Shown piece after piece: positions 28,861 through 38,659 of a stretch of DNA of 64,000 nucleotides (the first letter of the stretch is position 1; each line of letters opens with the position of its first letter). Location of the stretch: NCBI RefSeq assembly GCF_018881855.1, contig NZ_JACVPN010000001.1, positions 372,001-436,000 of the forward strand, read 5' to 3'. Both the position numbers and the translations under genes were made by a program. The notes under the pieces were generated by a model. The model was not told the origin of the DNA. It did no database searches and saw only the letters and a list, made by a program, of their open reading frames with translations. This DNA comes from Polynucleobacter sp. MWH-Berg-3C6. GTDB lineage: Bacteria > Pseudomonadota > Gammaproteobacteria > Burkholderiales > Burkholderiaceae.

Positions 28861-29766
28861 ATGTCACCCATCAAGCATTTAGAGAGAGCTCTTGAGCACG
28901 CCTTGAAGTCGCATGAATCCGCCAAGGGTCCAGCGCTATTGAGTAAAGCGATTCGGCACGCCGTTTTTCCGGGGGGTGCGCGCATTCGACCTCAGCTCAC
29001 TTTAGCAGTAGCCCAAGCTTGTGGCAATGATGATCCACAGCTGTCGATGGCTAGTGCGATTGCGGTGGAGATGATTCATTGCGCCTCTCTAGTACATGAC
29101 GATTTGCCCTGTTTTGATGATGCAGACATGCGTCGTGGTCAAACTTCTGTCCATAAAGAATATGGCGAAAGATTGGCGGTACTCACCGGCGATGCGCTCA
29201 TTGTGATGGCGTATCAAACGATTGCCGCAGCCTCAAGAAGATCCTCACAGCGCTTAGCGCCGATCATTCAAACCATTTCACAGGGGGTTGGTGCTCCGTT
29301 TGGAATCATCGCTGGACAGGCTTGGGAGTGTGAGAATCAAGCAGTTCTGAGTGATTATCAGAGAGCTAAGACGGGCGCATTATTCTCCGCAGCAACGGCA
29401 GCGGGTGCTCAAGCAGCAGGATCAGACGCCGAAACTTGGAAAGGTTTAGGTGAGTGGCTTGGAGAAGCGTACCAAGTTGCAGATGACATTCGCGATGTAC
29501 TCGGTGATGCACAGTTTCTTGGAAAGCCTTCTGGACAAGATCAAGAACATCATCGCCCAAGCTCAGCTAAAGAGTTGGGCTTAAATGGCGCCGTCGAACA
29601 TTTTGATCATCTCGTTAGCAAGGCAATTGGCTCCATTCCTAATTGTCCGGGTGATGGCTATCTAAAGAAACTCGTTACTTTTGAAGCTGAAAGATTATTG
29701 CCTTCCTCTTGGTTTGAGCGCGGAGAAAGACAAGTCGCGATTGCCGTTCAAAGACAAGCAGCTTAA
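28861..29766 (+). CDS. crtE: Geranylgeranyl diphosphate synthase
   Basis: Prenyl transferase making GGPP for carotenoids and the bacteriochlorophyll tail. 301 aa. The first Asp-rich motif is DDLPCFDD (D80-D87) and the second is DDIRD (D208-D212). FPGGARIRPQL is the substrate-binding segment. AAAGGGG precedes the ATG. crtF follows after 18 nt. Confidence 0.94.
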   Translation: MSPIKHLERALEHALKSHESAKGPALLSKAIRHAVFPGGARIRPQLTLAVAQACGNDDPQLSMASAIAVEMIHCASLVHDDLPCFDDADMRRGQTSVHKEYGERLAVLTGDALIVMAYQTIAAASRRSSQRLAPIIQTISQGVGAPFGIIAGQAWECENQAVLSDYQRAKTGALFSAATAAGAQAAGSDAETWKGLGEWLGEAYQVADDIRDVLGDAQFLGKPSGQDQEHHRPSSAKELGLNGAVEHFDHLVSKAIGSIPNCPGDGYLKKLVTFEAERLLPSSWFERGERQVAIAVQRQAA

Positions 29767-29784
29767 AACAAATACTTTGTAAGA

Positions 29785-30948
29785 ATGGCTCAAACTCAAT
29801 CTCTGTCGATTCCAGATAGTCAACACGACTACAGTCTTTGGGAGCGACTTTGCATTCTTAGAGATCGGTTAATTGCAGATACGCGATTTCAAAATCGTGT
29901 TGCAAAAATTCCTTTCTTAAAAAATATTGCCAAAAAAAGAGCCAATCAATTATTTGATGTCATGGCTGGATTTGTGTACACACAAATACTTCTCTCATGC
30001 GTACGTTTAAATCTCTTTAATCTTTTAAAAGATGGTCCATTAGATTTAGCGGATATCAAAAAGAGTTGCAGTCTTGATGCGATCCCTTTAAAAAAATTAT
30101 TGGATGCAGCTGCCTCGATTCAATTATTGGAGATGCGTTCGCAACAACGATATGGTTTAGGTAAATTAGGTGCACCGATGGTGGGTAACACTGCGCTATC
30201 AGCCATGATCGAACACCATACCGTTCTCTATGAAGACCTGCGTGATCCACTATTGCTTCTCTCTGGTGATGTTGAGATTAAGAGGATGGAGAAGTTTTGG
30301 CCTTACGTTTCTCCTGACCAACAAGATCAAGAGGCATTGAAAGATAAAGAGCGTGTCAAAAATTATTCTGATTTGATGTCAGCTTCTTTGCCATTAGTGG
30401 CAGACCAAGTAGTAGATGCATATGATTTTTCTCAGCATCAATGCTTAATGGATGTTGGTGGTGGACAAGGAACATTTTTAAAGCGGGTTTTCTCAAGTGC
30501 TCCACAACTGCAAAGAAAACTATTTGATCTTCCAGGCGTTGCTAACCTGGCTAAAGATAATTTTTTGGTTGCTCCCGATCATCAGAGTATTGAAGTGCAC
30601 TCAGGGGATTTTTTCAAAGACTCACTGCCAACTGGCGCAGATTTAATTACCTTAATTCGTGTGATTTTTGACCACGATGATGAGCGAGTCAAAATTCTAT
30701 TGAAGTCAATATTTGAGGCTTTGCCAGCAGGTGGCAAGTTATTGGTAGCAGAGCCGATGGCTGATACACCCGAGCATCCCGCCATGGGACATGCCTATTT
30801 TGGCTTCTATTTGCTAGCCATGGGCAGGGGTAGGCCTAGAACCATTCAAGAAATAAGCAATTTAGCGGTACATGCTGGATTTAAGGGGGTAGAAGTATTG
30901 CGCTGCAGCATGCCAATTAATGCCCAAGTTTTGCTAATTAGCAAATAA
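29785..30948 (+). CDS. crtF: Carotenoid 1-hydroxy O-methyltransferase CrtF
   Basis: SAM-dependent O-methyltransferase adding the methoxy group of spheroidene. 387 aa with an N-terminal winged-helix dimerisation region (about 45-150). The Rossmann SAM site is DVGGGQGTFL, starting near D223. LVAEPMADTPEHPAMGHAYF follows in the C-terminal part. It lies between crtE and bchC, the standard crtEF-bchC order of purple bacteria. Confidence 0.92.
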   Translation: MAQTQSLSIPDSQHDYSLWERLCILRDRLIADTRFQNRVAKIPFLKNIAKKRANQLFDVMAGFVYTQILLSCVRLNLFNLLKDGPLDLADIKKSCSLDAIPLKKLLDAAASIQLLEMRSQQRYGLGKLGAPMVGNTALSAMIEHHTVLYEDLRDPLLLLSGDVEIKRMEKFWPYVSPDQQDQEALKDKERVKNYSDLMSASLPLVADQVVDAYDFSQHQCLMDVGGGQGTFLKRVFSSAPQLQRKLFDLPGVANLAKDNFLVAPDHQSIEVHSGDFFKDSLPTGADLITLIRVIFDHDDERVKILLKSIFEALPAGGKLLVAEPMADTPEHPAMGHAYFGFYLLAMGRGRPRTIQEISNLAVHAGFKGVEVLRCSMPINAQVLLISK

Positions 30949-30952
30949 ATCA

Positions 30953-30966
30953 GGGTAATTACTAAT
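30953..30966 (+). promoter_or_regulatory. Shared upstream motif GGGTAATTACTAAT (bchC copy)
   Basis: Differs from the puc copy at one position. It lies 18 nt before the TGT-N12-ACA site upstream of bchC. Confidence 0.45.
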
Positions 30967-30983
30967 GACTAGAGCTTTATTAG

Positions 30984-31001
30984 TGTATAAATTAGTTTAC
31001 A
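30984..31001 (+). promoter_or_regulatory. PpsR/CrtJ-type site upstream of bchC
   Basis: TGT-ATAAATTAGTTT-ACA, an exact TGT-N12-ACA. The likely -35 ATGACT (30965-30970) and -10 TAAATT (30988-30993) are 17 bp apart, so the site would cover the -10 box. Confidence 0.7.
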
Positions 31002-31027
31002 TAAAGAGAGTAAATTAAAATATACAT

Positions 31028-31978
31028 ATGCTTAGTCAACTACATTCAACCGCAGTTTTGCTTGAGTCCCCCCGGGAGCTCAGGCTTAAACGTCTTTTGT
31101 TGGATGAACCAACAGATGCGGATGTAGTCGTGCAAATTGAATGGAGTGGCATCAGCACAGGAACTGAAAAGATGCTGTGGAATGGAACGATGCCAGATTT
31201 TCCAGGAATGGGTTACCCCTTAGTACCTGGTTATGAATCGGTCGGAAGAGTGACTCGAGCCGGGAAAAATTCTAAGTTAGATCTTCATCAACGAGTGTTT
31301 GTGCCCGGCGCCAAATGTTTTGGAGATGTCAAAGGTTTATTTGGTGGAGCTGCATCTCATGTTGTAGTGCCGGGTGACAGAGTGGTTGCACTCCCGGAAG
31401 CCATTGGTGAAGAGGGCGTGTTATTGGCACTAGCAGCAACAGCCTATCACGTCACTCAAGGTAAAAAAGCATTACAGCCTGATCTCATAGTAGGTCATGG
31501 CGTATTGGGAAGACTCATAGCCAGAATCGCCGTGCTATTGGGGCATAAGCCCGTAGTTTGGGAGATCGATACAGATCGTATGGGTGGTGCGGAAGGTTAC
31601 ACAGTTCTGCATCCTAGCGATGATCAAGAAAATAAATATAAAAATATTTGTGATGCTAGCGGACAAGTAAGCGTCTTGAATAAATTAATTAGCCAATTGC
31701 AATTTGGTGGCGAGATTGCTCTCGCAGGTTTTTACGACAAAGATATTCAGTTTAATTTCCCCAAAGCATTTATGAAGGAAGCCAAATTCCGGATTGCTGC
31801 GCAGTGGGCCCCTCAAGATTTACTAGATGTAAAACAACTTATTGCACATGGAAAGTTAAGTCTCAGTGGCTTGATTACCCATCATCGCAAGCCGTCTTCA
31901 ATTGATGAAGTTTATCGGACTGCATTTGAAGATCCTAGCTGTCTCAAAATGGTTGTTGATTGGAGAGAAGCATTATGA
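31028..31978 (+). CDS. bchC: 3-hydroxyethyl bacteriochlorophyllide a dehydrogenase
   Basis: Oxidises the 3-hydroxyethyl group to acetyl in the last ring-A step of bacteriochlorophyllide a. 316-aa medium-chain dehydrogenase-like protein with SGISTGTEKMLWNG, YPLVPGYESVGRV and the cofactor region VGHGVLGRLIARI. It starts the bchCXYZ-puf superoperon. The stop overlaps the bchX ATG (ATGA). Confidence 0.94.
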   Translation: MLSQLHSTAVLLESPRELRLKRLLLDEPTDADVVVQIEWSGISTGTEKMLWNGTMPDFPGMGYPLVPGYESVGRVTRAGKNSKLDLHQRVFVPGAKCFGDVKGLFGGAASHVVVPGDRVVALPEAIGEEGVLLALAATAYHVTQGKKALQPDLIVGHGVLGRLIARIAVLLGHKPVVWEIDTDRMGGAEGYTVLHPSDDQENKYKNICDASGQVSVLNKLISQLQFGGEIALAGFYDKDIQFNFPKAFMKEAKFRIAAQWAPQDLLDVKQLIAHGKLSLSGLITHHRKPSSIDEVYRTAFEDPSCLKMVVDWREAL

Positions 31979-32982
31979 ATGCGCCAAATGTCCCAAAAGA
32001 AATCACAATTCAATTTGCACAATTGAAAAAAGAGGCTGCAATTGAACCTGATAAGGTTCATACCGGCGAAATCAAAAAAGAGACTCAGATTATTGCCATT
32101 TATGGCAAGGGCGGAATTGGTAAGAGCTTTACGCTTGCCAACTTGTCCTACATGATGGCTCAACAGGGCAAGAAAGTACTGCTCATTGGTTGCGATCCGA
32201 AAAGCGATACCACCTCATTACTCTTTGGCGGTAAAGCCTGCCCAACCATTATCGAGACCTCCTCTAAAAAGAAATTGGCTGGAGAAGAAGTCAAGATTGG
32301 GGATGTTTGCTTTAAGCGAGATGGCGTGTATGCGATGGAGCTTGGTGGTCCAGAAGTTGGTAGGGGCTGTGGTGGTCGCGGAATCATCCACGGTTTTGAA
32401 ACCTTAGAAAAACTAGGCTTCCATGATTGGGGCTTTGATTATGTCTTGCTCGACTTCTTGGGCGACGTAGTTTGCGGCGGTTTTGGATTACCTATCGCTA
32501 GAGATATGTGTCAAAAAGTGATTGTCGTTGCTAGTAACGACCTGCAATCCCTATATGTTGCCAATAACGTTTGCTCTGCAGTCGAATATTTCCGAAAATT
32601 AGGCGGCAATGTGGGCGTGGCAGGCATGGTCATCAATAGAGATGATGGTACTGGTGAGGCAACAGCCTTTGCAGAGCAAGTTGGTATTCCAGTTCTTTCT
32701 GTGATTCCTGCAAATGATGACATTCGAAGAAAGAGTGCGAGCTACGAAATTATTGGCAAGCCTGATTCTCAATGGGGACCTCTTTTCGAAGGTTTGGCAA
32801 GTAATGTTGCTGCGGCACCGCCTGTTAGACCTAAGCCGATGACTCCAGATGACTTGCTAGGTTTGTTTGCGGCCAATCAAGTGGGTAGAGACGTAGTTCT
32901 CGAGCCTGCAACGATTTTTGACATGGTTGGCAAAAATGAAGTTATTAAGCCAACCCTCGAAGTGATTTACGACAAAGCGTAA
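31975..32982 (+). CDS. bchX: Chlorophyllide a reductase iron protein BchX
   Basis: Homodimeric NifH-like ATPase that delivers electrons to BchYZ. 335 aa. P-loop GKGGIGKS at residues 44-51. Fe4S4 ligands C132 (GRGCGGRG) and C167 (DVVCGGFG) are both present. The ATG at 31975 lies inside the bchC stop; an in-frame start at 31960 is less likely. Confidence 0.96.
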   Translation: MNAPNVPKEITIQFAQLKKEAAIEPDKVHTGEIKKETQIIAIYGKGGIGKSFTLANLSYMMAQQGKKVLLIGCDPKSDTTSLLFGGKACPTIIETSSKKKLAGEEVKIGDVCFKRDGVYAMELGGPEVGRGCGGRGIIHGFETLEKLGFHDWGFDYVLLDFLGDVVCGGFGLPIARDMCQKVIVVASNDLQSLYVANNVCSAVEYFRKLGGNVGVAGMVINRDDGTGEATAFAEQVGIPVLSVIPANDDIRRKSASYEIIGKPDSQWGPLFEGLASNVAAAPPVRPKPMTPDDLLGLFAANQVGRDVVLEPATIFDMVGKNEVIKPTLEVIYDKA

Positions 32983-32996
32983 AGAGCGAACTCATC

Positions 32997-34520
32997 GTGA
33001 AATCCAATAAAGTCATCCCGATACAAGACCAGACCAATAATACGTCTGGGATTTCCTGCCACTCGGGGGCGGAGGATTTATTAGCTGCCGCTAAATCAGC
33101 GAATAAGAGTGAAATCTTAGGTCAGTACGCTAAAGACTATCCAAAAGGTCCGCATGATCAGCCGCAAAGCATGTGTCCAGCATTTGGATCATTGCGCGTT
33201 GGTTTGAGAATGCGTCGTACAGCAACGATCTTGTCGGGATCCGCTTGTTGCGTATATGGCTTGACCTTTACTTCCCATTTTTATGGTGCGCGCCGTAGCG
33301 TTGGTTATGTGCCATTTAACTCCGAGTCTTTGGTGACAGGAAAACTCTTCGAAGATATTCGAGATGCGGTATACAAGGAAGCGAATCCAGAGCTTTATGA
33401 TGCGATTGTCATCATCAATCTCTGTGTTCCAACTGCTAGTGGTGTTCCATTGCAGCTGTTGCCAAAAGAAATTAATGGCGTACGTATTATCGGTATTGAT
33501 GTTCCAGGCTTCGGCGTTCCAACTCATGCGGAAGCAAAAGATGTTTTAGCAAGTGCGATGTTGCGCTATGCCCGCACAGAAATTGAAAGTGGCCCAGTTT
33601 CCGCGCCACGTAATGGAGTTTCCGATAAGCCTACTATCACCTTGTTAGGTGAGATGTTCCCAGTTGACCCAATCAGTATCGGCATGATGTTAGAACCAAT
33701 GGATTTAGCAGTTGGTCCTGTAGTGCCTACTAGAGAATGGCGTGAACTCTATCAAGCCATGGATTCCAAAGTAGTAGCTGCAATACATCCTTTCTATACC
33801 GCTAGCATTCGTGAGTTTGAAAGTGCTGGTCGCGCGATCGTCGGATCGGCACCAATTGGATATGAGGGTACAGCGCAGTGGCTCGAGAATATCGGAGCTG
33901 CCTCTGGTGTCAGTACAGCAAAAATTGGGAATGCAAAAGATAAGTTCCTGCCAATGATCCAAGCAGCGCTCAAAGCTAAGCCGATCAAAGGTAGGATCAC
34001 GCTTAGTGGCTACGAAGGTTCAGAGTTATTGGTAGCCCGTTTATTGGTTGAGAGTGGAGCGGATGTTCGTTATGTTGGTAGCGCATGTCCAAAAACAGCT
34101 TGGAGTAGTAGCGACCTAGATTGGCTAGAGCAGCATGGTGTGCATGTAGAGTATCGCGCCTCTCTCGAGCAAGATCTTGCTGCTATGAAAGAGTTTGAGC
34201 CAGATCTGGTGATCGGTACAACGCCGGTTGTACAAAAAGCCAAAGAATTGGCAATCCCTTCTCTATATTTCACGAACTTGATTTCTGCAAGACCATTAAT
34301 GGGTGCAGCTGGAGCTGGCTCATTAGCTCAAGTCATCAATGCTGCCTTAGCAAATCAAAATCGCTTTGATGCGATGAACTCTTTCTTTGAAGGTGTTGGG
34401 AAAGAGCATGCAACGGGTGTTTGGGAGTCTGTGCCCGTTGATCGTCCTGAATTTAAAGCGGATGTAAGGCGTCGCATGGAAAAAGCGAAGGCCAAGCAAA
34501 AAGCTGAGGAGATGGGCTAA
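32997..34520 (+). CDS. bchY: Chlorophyllide a reductase subunit Y
   Basis: NifD-like catalytic subunit of the COR complex, 507 aa from a GTG. Segments [42 protein letters not shown] and [13 protein letters not shown] carry the conserved Cys used for the Fe-S cluster. It works with BchZ to reduce ring B. It is translationally coupled to bchZ (TAATG). Confidence 0.95.
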   Translation: MKSNKVIPIQDQTNNTSGISCHSGAEDLLAAAKSANKSEILGQYAKDYPKGPHDQPQSMCPAFGSLRVGLRMRRTATILSGSACCVYGLTFTSHFYGARRSVGYVPFNSESLVTGKLFEDIRDAVYKEANPELYDAIVIINLCVPTASGVPLQLLPKEINGVRIIGIDVPGFGVPTHAEAKDVLASAMLRYARTEIESGPVSAPRNGVSDKPTITLLGEMFPVDPISIGMMLEPMDLAVGPVVPTREWRELYQAMDSKVVAAIHPFYTASIREFESAGRAIVGSAPIGYEGTAQWLENIGAASGVSTAKIGNAKDKFLPMIQAALKAKPIKGRITLSGYEGSELLVARLLVESGADVRYVGSACPKTAWSSSDLDWLEQHGVHVEYRASLEQDLAAMKEFEPDLVIGTTPVVQKAKELAIPSLYFTNLISARPLMGAAGAGSLAQVINAALANQNRFDAMNSFFEGVGKEHATGVWESVPVDRPEFKADVRRRMEKAKAKQKAEEMG

Positions 34521-35977
34521 TGCTAGTTCTTGATCACGATCGCGCTGGCGGCTATTGGGGCGCAGTATATGTTTTCACCGCTGTGAAGGGTTTACAGGTG
34601 GTGATTGACGGTCCTGTTGGCTGCGAAAACTTGCCTGTGACATCCGTATTGCATTACACCGATGCTTTACCTCCCCATGAGCTGCCTATCGTAGTAACAG
34701 GTTTAGCTGAGGAGCAGTTAGGTAGAGAGGGCACAGAAGAGTCAATGAAGCGTGCCCATAAAGTATTGGATCCGGATTTGCCAGCGGTAGTAGTCACAGG
34801 ATCGATCGCTGAAATGATTGGCGGCGGCGTGACTCCAGAGGGCACAGGGATTAAGCGCTTCTTACCAAGAACCATTGATGAAGACCAGTGGCAATGTGCA
34901 AATCGTGCAATGAATTGGTTATGGACAGAGTACGGTCTTAAAAAAATCCCAGAACGTAAAAGAGTTGCCGGCGAAAAACCGAGAGTCAATATTATTGGCC
35001 CTTCCTATGGCAGCTTTAATTTATATAGTGACTTAGCCGAAATACGACGCTTGATTGAGGGCATCGGCGCAGAAGTCAATATGGTATTCCCGCTTGGATC
35101 GCATCTTGCCGATGTTCCCAAGCTAGCTGATGCTGATGTCAATGTTTGCATGTATCGCGAATATGGACGTTTACTTTGTGAAACTTTAGAACGCCCTTAT
35201 CTACAAGCCCCAATTGGTATGCAATCCACAACGGCTTTCCTGAGAAAGTTAGGAGAGCTCTGTGAACTCGATGTAGAGGAGTTTATTGAAAAAGAAAAAC
35301 ACACCACACTCAAGCCCATTTGGGATTTGTGGCGCTCTGTTACTCAAGACTTTTTTGGCACTGCCAGTTTTGCCATTGTTGCTAATGAAACCTATACCCG
35401 AGGAATTCGAAATTTCCTCGAAGAGGAAATGGGACTTCCTTGTAATTTCGCAGTTTCTAGAATGCCAGGGAATAAAACGAATAACGTTGAGATTCGTGAG
35501 TTAGTGCAGAAGAAAACACCGCTAGTCATGTTTGGAAGTTATAACGAACGCATGTATGGCAGTGAAATCGGCGCACGCTTCTCCTACATTCCTGCTTCAT
35601 TACCCGGGGCAATTATTCGTAGACATACTGGCACCCCCTTCATGGGCTATGGAGGCTCCGTCTACTTGATCCAAGAAGTTTGTAACTCTCTGTTTGATGC
35701 CTTATTCAATATTCTCCCGCTAGGCTCGGAGATGGATAAGGTTGATAAAACACCTGCCAAAGTACAAAGCTCGATCAAGACAATGCCTTGGGAGCAGGAA
35801 GCCCAGGCTCTACTTAATAAGTTAATTAGCAATCAACCTGTACTTACGCAAATCTCTGCAGCGAAAAGAATGCGAGATGAGGCAGAGCTTGAGGCACGTA
35901 AACAGAATATCGAAAGAGTCACAGTAGATTGTGTGCAGAAGTCATCGTTCTCCATTACAGCAGGAGAGGTTGTATGA
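34520..35977 (+). CDS. bchZ: Chlorophyllide a reductase subunit Z
   Basis: NifK-like subunit of COR, 485 aa. [19 protein letters not shown] and [21 protein letters not shown] form the conserved N-terminal core with a cluster Cys. The C-terminal region has the light-independent reductase-type proto-chlorophyllide-binding helix set. The last codons overlap a 44-codon ORF leading into pufB. Confidence 0.95.
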   Translation: MLVLDHDRAGGYWGAVYVFTAVKGLQVVIDGPVGCENLPVTSVLHYTDALPPHELPIVVTGLAEEQLGREGTEESMKRAHKVLDPDLPAVVVTGSIAEMIGGGVTPEGTGIKRFLPRTIDEDQWQCANRAMNWLWTEYGLKKIPERKRVAGEKPRVNIIGPSYGSFNLYSDLAEIRRLIEGIGAEVNMVFPLGSHLADVPKLADADVNVCMYREYGRLLCETLERPYLQAPIGMQSTTAFLRKLGELCELDVEEFIEKEKHTTLKPIWDLWRSVTQDFFGTASFAIVANETYTRGIRNFLEEEMGLPCNFAVSRMPGNKTNNVEIRELVQKKTPLVMFGSYNERMYGSEIGARFSYIPASLPGAIIRRHTGTPFMGYGGSVYLIQEVCNSLFDALFNILPLGSEMDKVDKTPAKVQSSIKTMPWEQEAQALLNKLISNQPVLTQISAAKRMRDEAELEARKQNIERVTVDCVQKSSFSITAGEVV

Positions 35978-36108
35978 GCTCAGCACAAAGAAATTACCCT
36001 GATCAAGGGTTAAACCAATATGACTTTTCCAGGTCATATCCTCAAATCTACAGGGGTGATGTAGAAAAGACCGCAAGGTCAGTTTCAAGGAGTTGTCATC
36101 ATGAGTGA
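35974..36108 (+). other. 44-codon ORF bridging bchZ and pufB (doubtful coding)
   Basis: ATG overlaps the bchZ stop (ATGA) and the frame runs through the pufB ribosome-binding site into its first codons, ending in TGA at 36106-36108. The product would be hydrophilic ([19 protein letters not shown]...) with no membrane segment, so it is not PufQ. It may be a leader peptide coupling pufB translation to bchZ, or chance. Confidence 0.3.
36018..36039 (+). other. RNA hairpin between bchZ and pufB
   Basis: ATATGAC and GTCATAT pair perfectly around TTTTCCAG, without a following T run. It is more likely an mRNA processing or stability element than a terminator. Confidence 0.5.
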
Positions 36109-36247
36109 AAACAGATCTATATCTGGGCTTACCGATGCAGAGGCTCAAGAATTCCATGCATTTTATGTGCAAGGTCTTTTAGGGTTTGTTGCTATCGCAG
36201 TCGTCGCGCACATACTTGTATGGGCATGGCGTCCATGGTTCTTTTGA
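36101..36247 (+). CDS. pufB: LH1 light-harvesting beta subunit
   Basis: 48-aa antenna protein. [19 protein letters not shown] is the LH1-type N-terminus. One membrane helix carries H37 (AHILVWAW), the bacteriochlorophyll ligand, and W46 nine residues later (RPWFF). AAGGAG is close upstream. Unusually, the next gene is not pufA but a 73-aa membrane gene. Confidence 0.93.
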   Translation: MSENRSISGLTDAEAQEFHAFYVQGLLGFVAIAVVAHILVWAWRPWFF

Positions 36248-36296
36248 TGCAGTAGTAAGTACATAGTAAATAGCGCAGCTAAAAGGAGTAGTGAAT

Positions 36297-36518
36297 ATGA
36301 AGACCAATACAGATTTAATGAATAAAAATGATTTTCAGGACACCATGTCCTTCAAGTTCATTTTCTTAGTTAGTTATGTGGTGATCTTTATCGTTGCCCT
36401 CATTTTGGTTGTGTTGCCTTCCTCTCAGAAAAGTTGGTTATTTTCTGAATCTGACGGCGCATCATTTTTAAAGTCAGTTGAGTCAGGCGTTTACAGCTTT
36501 ATGTCTTACTTAAATTAG
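36297..36518 (+). CDS. 73-aa single-span membrane protein between pufB and pufA, unrecognised
   Basis: Starts [13 protein letters not shown], has one hydrophobic segment (about residues 19-41, [20 protein letters not shown]) and a C-terminal part that can form an amphipathic helix ([19 protein letters not shown]). AAGGAG lies 8 nt before ATG 36297; the upstream GTG at 36291 is too close to it. pufB ends 49 nt before and pufA begins 10 nt after, so it is within the puf operon. The length resembles PufQ (about 74 aa) and the topology resembles PufX, but neither family motif is clear. A core-complex subunit or assembly factor is possible; this is inference. Confidence 0.8.
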   Translation: MKTNTDLMNKNDFQDTMSFKFIFLVSYVVIFIVALILVVLPSSQKSWLFSESDGASFLKSVESGVYSFMSYLN

Positions 36519-36528
36519 GAGAAATATT

Positions 36529-36705
36529 ATGTGGAGAGTATGGAAGTTATACGACCCGTTACGTGCGATGGTTGCACAGGGCGTTTTTCTTTTTGCTTTG
36601 GCGGCCATGATTCATCTCATTTTATTGAGCACAGTTCAATACAAATGGTTGGATGGAATGAGTCAAGAGCAGTACAAAGCAGCAATCTCAGCAGCGAAGA
36701 AGTAA
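36529..36705 (+). CDS. pufA: LH1 light-harvesting alpha subunit
   Basis: 58-aa antenna polypeptide. [20 protein letters not shown] is the typical LH1 alpha N-terminus. H29 ([11 protein letters not shown]) is the bacteriochlorophyll ligand and W40 follows at +11, as in B875-type antennas. A charged C-terminus ([13 protein letters not shown]) follows. AGGAGA lies upstream. A strong hairpin lies between this gene and pufL. Confidence 0.94.
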   Translation: MWRVWKLYDPLRAMVAQGVFLFALAAMIHLILLSTVQYKWLDGMSQEQYKAAISAAKK

Positions 36706-36719
36706 TTAGAAGTGAAAAC

Positions 36720-36755
36720 CGTAGACGAATATCTAGAAATAGCCATTCGTCTACG
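36720..36755 (+). other. Intercistronic puf hairpin (mRNA segment stabiliser)
   Basis: CGTAGACGAAT and ATTCGTCTACG form a perfect 11-bp stem around a 14-nt loop, with no T run. In Rhodobacter a hairpin in this position protects the pufBA message and sets the antenna to reaction-centre ratio. The same role is likely here. Confidence 0.8.
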
Positions 36756-36804
36756 TACGATTAATTTATTTTGAGAAAAATTCTCATCATGTTAGGAGCA
36801 CAAA

Positions 36805-37629
36805 ATGGCCATGCTCAACTTTGAAAAGAAATACCGCGTTCGCGGTGGAACCCTTATTGGTGGAGATCTTTTTGATTTCTGGGTAGGTCCTTTTTATGTT
36901 GGATTTTTTGGTGTAACAACCATATTTTTCGCATTCTTAGGTACCGCGATGATTTTATGGGGCACTTCTCAAATGGGAGTGTGGAATATTTGGCAGATCA
37001 ATATTGCTCCGCCAGATCTTAAGTATGGACTAGGGGTAGCGCCATTAATGGAGGGTGGACTGTGGCAGCTCATCACCATCTGTGCCTTAGGCGCTTTTGG
37101 ATCCTGGGCAATGCGTGAGGTTGAGATTTCTCGCAAATTAGGCATGGGCTTACATGTACCTGCTGCTTTTAGTATGGCGATCTTTGCCTACTTCACTCTA
37201 GTAGTCATCAGACCAATTTTGATGGGTGCATGGCATTTTGGTTTTCCGTATGGAATCTTGAGTCATCTAGACTGGGTATCGAATACGGGTTATCAGTATC
37301 TGCACTTTCATTACAACCCTGCACATATGATTGCAGTGACATTGTTCTTTACAACAACATTAGCACTGTCATTGCATGGCGCATTGATCTTGTCGTCAAC
37401 CAATCCTCAGCCTGGACACACGGTTAGAACGCCTGAGCACGAAGACACATTCTTTAGGGATATTGTGGGCTACTCTGTTGGCACCTTGGGTATCCATCGC
37501 TTAGGTTTATTTCTAGCTCTAGCAGCAGTATTTTGGAGCGCAGTATGTATCGTCATTAGTGGACCATTCTGGACTAAAGGATGGCCAGAATGGTGGACAT
37601 GGTGGTTGAATTTACCAATCTGGGGATAG
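36805..37629 (+). CDS. pufL: Reaction centre L subunit
   Basis: 274-aa five-helix membrane protein binding bacteriochlorophyll, bacteriopheophytin and QB. Signatures are [51 protein letters not shown] (special-pair His) and HFHYNPAHM (His ligand of the non-haem iron). MLNFEKKYR is typical of type-II reaction centre L subunits. GGAGC lies upstream. pufM follows after 28 nt. Confidence 0.97.
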   Translation: MAMLNFEKKYRVRGGTLIGGDLFDFWVGPFYVGFFGVTTIFFAFLGTAMILWGTSQMGVWNIWQINIAPPDLKYGLGVAPLMEGGLWQLITICALGAFGSWAMREVEISRKLGMGLHVPAAFSMAIFAYFTLVVIRPILMGAWHFGFPYGILSHLDWVSNTGYQYLHFHYNPAHMIAVTLFFTTTLALSLHGALILSSTNPQPGHTVRTPEHEDTFFRDIVGYSVGTLGIHRLGLFLALAAVFWSAVCIVISGPFWTKGWPEWWTWWLNLPIWG

Positions 37630-37657
37630 TTTTAGCTCAATTGAAAATGCGGAGAGC

Positions 37658-38659
37658 ATGATGGAATATCAAAATCTATTTACACAAACGCAAGTAACCG
37701 GCCCCGCTAGTCATGGCGTTCCAATTAACGCATACGATATGCGCGAAAGAACTAAGACCATTGGTTTTAGTCATCTCATGGGGCGAATCGGCAATGCGCA
37801 ACTAGGCCCTATCTATCTTGGACGTCTTGGCGTCGCGTCATTGATGTTTGGCATGACTGCCTTTTTCATTATTGGCATGAATATGCTGGCGCAAGTGAAC
37901 TGGAATCCACTGCAGTTTGTAAAAAAACTATTCTGGTTATCACTTGATGCACCAGCGCCAAAATATGGGCTGACATTTCCGCCAATGAATGAGGGGGGAT
38001 GGTGGTTGATTGTTGGTTTATTCACCACAATCTCCATTATGTTGTGGTGGCTGCGTACATTCCGTAGGGCACAAGCATTGGGAATGGGTACTCATGTACC
38101 TTGGGCATTTGCCTCCGCAATTTGGCTATTTTTAGTGCTTGGTTTATTCCGTCCGGTATTGATGGGTAGTTGGAGTGAGGGCGTTCCCTTTGGAATCTTC
38201 TCTCACTTAGATTGGACATCCGCTTTATCCATTCGCTACGGAAATCTGTTCTACAACCCATTTCACATGCTCTCAATCGTTTTCCTCTACGGTTCAGTGC
38301 TGTTGTTTGCAATGCATGGCGCTACCATTCTTGCGGTAAGTCGCTTTGGTGGTGAAAGAGAGATTGAACAGATTGTTGATCGTGGAACTGCATCTGAAAG
38401 AGCTGCATTGTTCTGGAGATGGACTATGGGCTTTAATGCAACCATGGAATCTATCCATCGCTGGGCTTGGTGGTTTGCAGTCTTAACCCCATTAACCGGT
38501 GGTATTGGAATTTTGTTAACCGGTACGGTAGTGGACAACTGGTATTTGTGGGGAGTGAAACACAATATTGCTCCTGCCTATCCAGCGATTTATGGGACTG
38601 TAGCTGACCCAGCTTTAAAAGCGCCGACAGCCCCAGTAGCTAAAGGGGACAAAAAATGA
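37658..38659 (+). CDS. pufM: Reaction centre M subunit
   Basis: 333-aa five-helix partner of Puf[13 protein letters not shown] at the N-terminus, [44 protein letters not shown] (special-pair and iron His) and [10 protein letters not shown] are all present. Two adjacent ATG codons (37658, 37661) follow GGAGAG; either could be used. The C-terminal tail is Ala/Pro/Lys rich. Its stop overlaps the pufC start (ATGA). Confidence 0.97.
   Translation: MMEYQNLFTQTQVTGPASHGVPINAYDMRERTKTIGFSHLMGRIGNAQLGPIYLGRLGVASLMFGMTAFFIIGMNMLAQVNWNPLQFVKKLFWLSLDAPAPKYGLTFPPMNEGGWWLIVGLFTTISIMLWWLRTFRRAQALGMGTHVPWAFASAIWLFLVLGLFRPVLMGSWSEGVPFGIFSHLDWTSALSIRYGNLFYNPFHMLSIVFLYGSVLLFAMHGATILAVSRFGGEREIEQIVDRGTASERAALFWRWTMGFNATMESIHRWAWWFAVLTPLTGGIGILLTGTVVDNWYLWGVKHNIAPAYPAIYGTVADPALKAPTAPVAKGDKK

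Noticed and set aside
35974..36108. pufQ
   Set aside because: Position fits, but the predicted peptide is hydrophilic, shorter than PufQ and lacks a membrane helix.
36531..36764. 77-codon frame overlapping pufA
   Set aside because: It is a shadow of pufA in another frame; the pufA frame at 36529 encodes a clear LH1 alpha.
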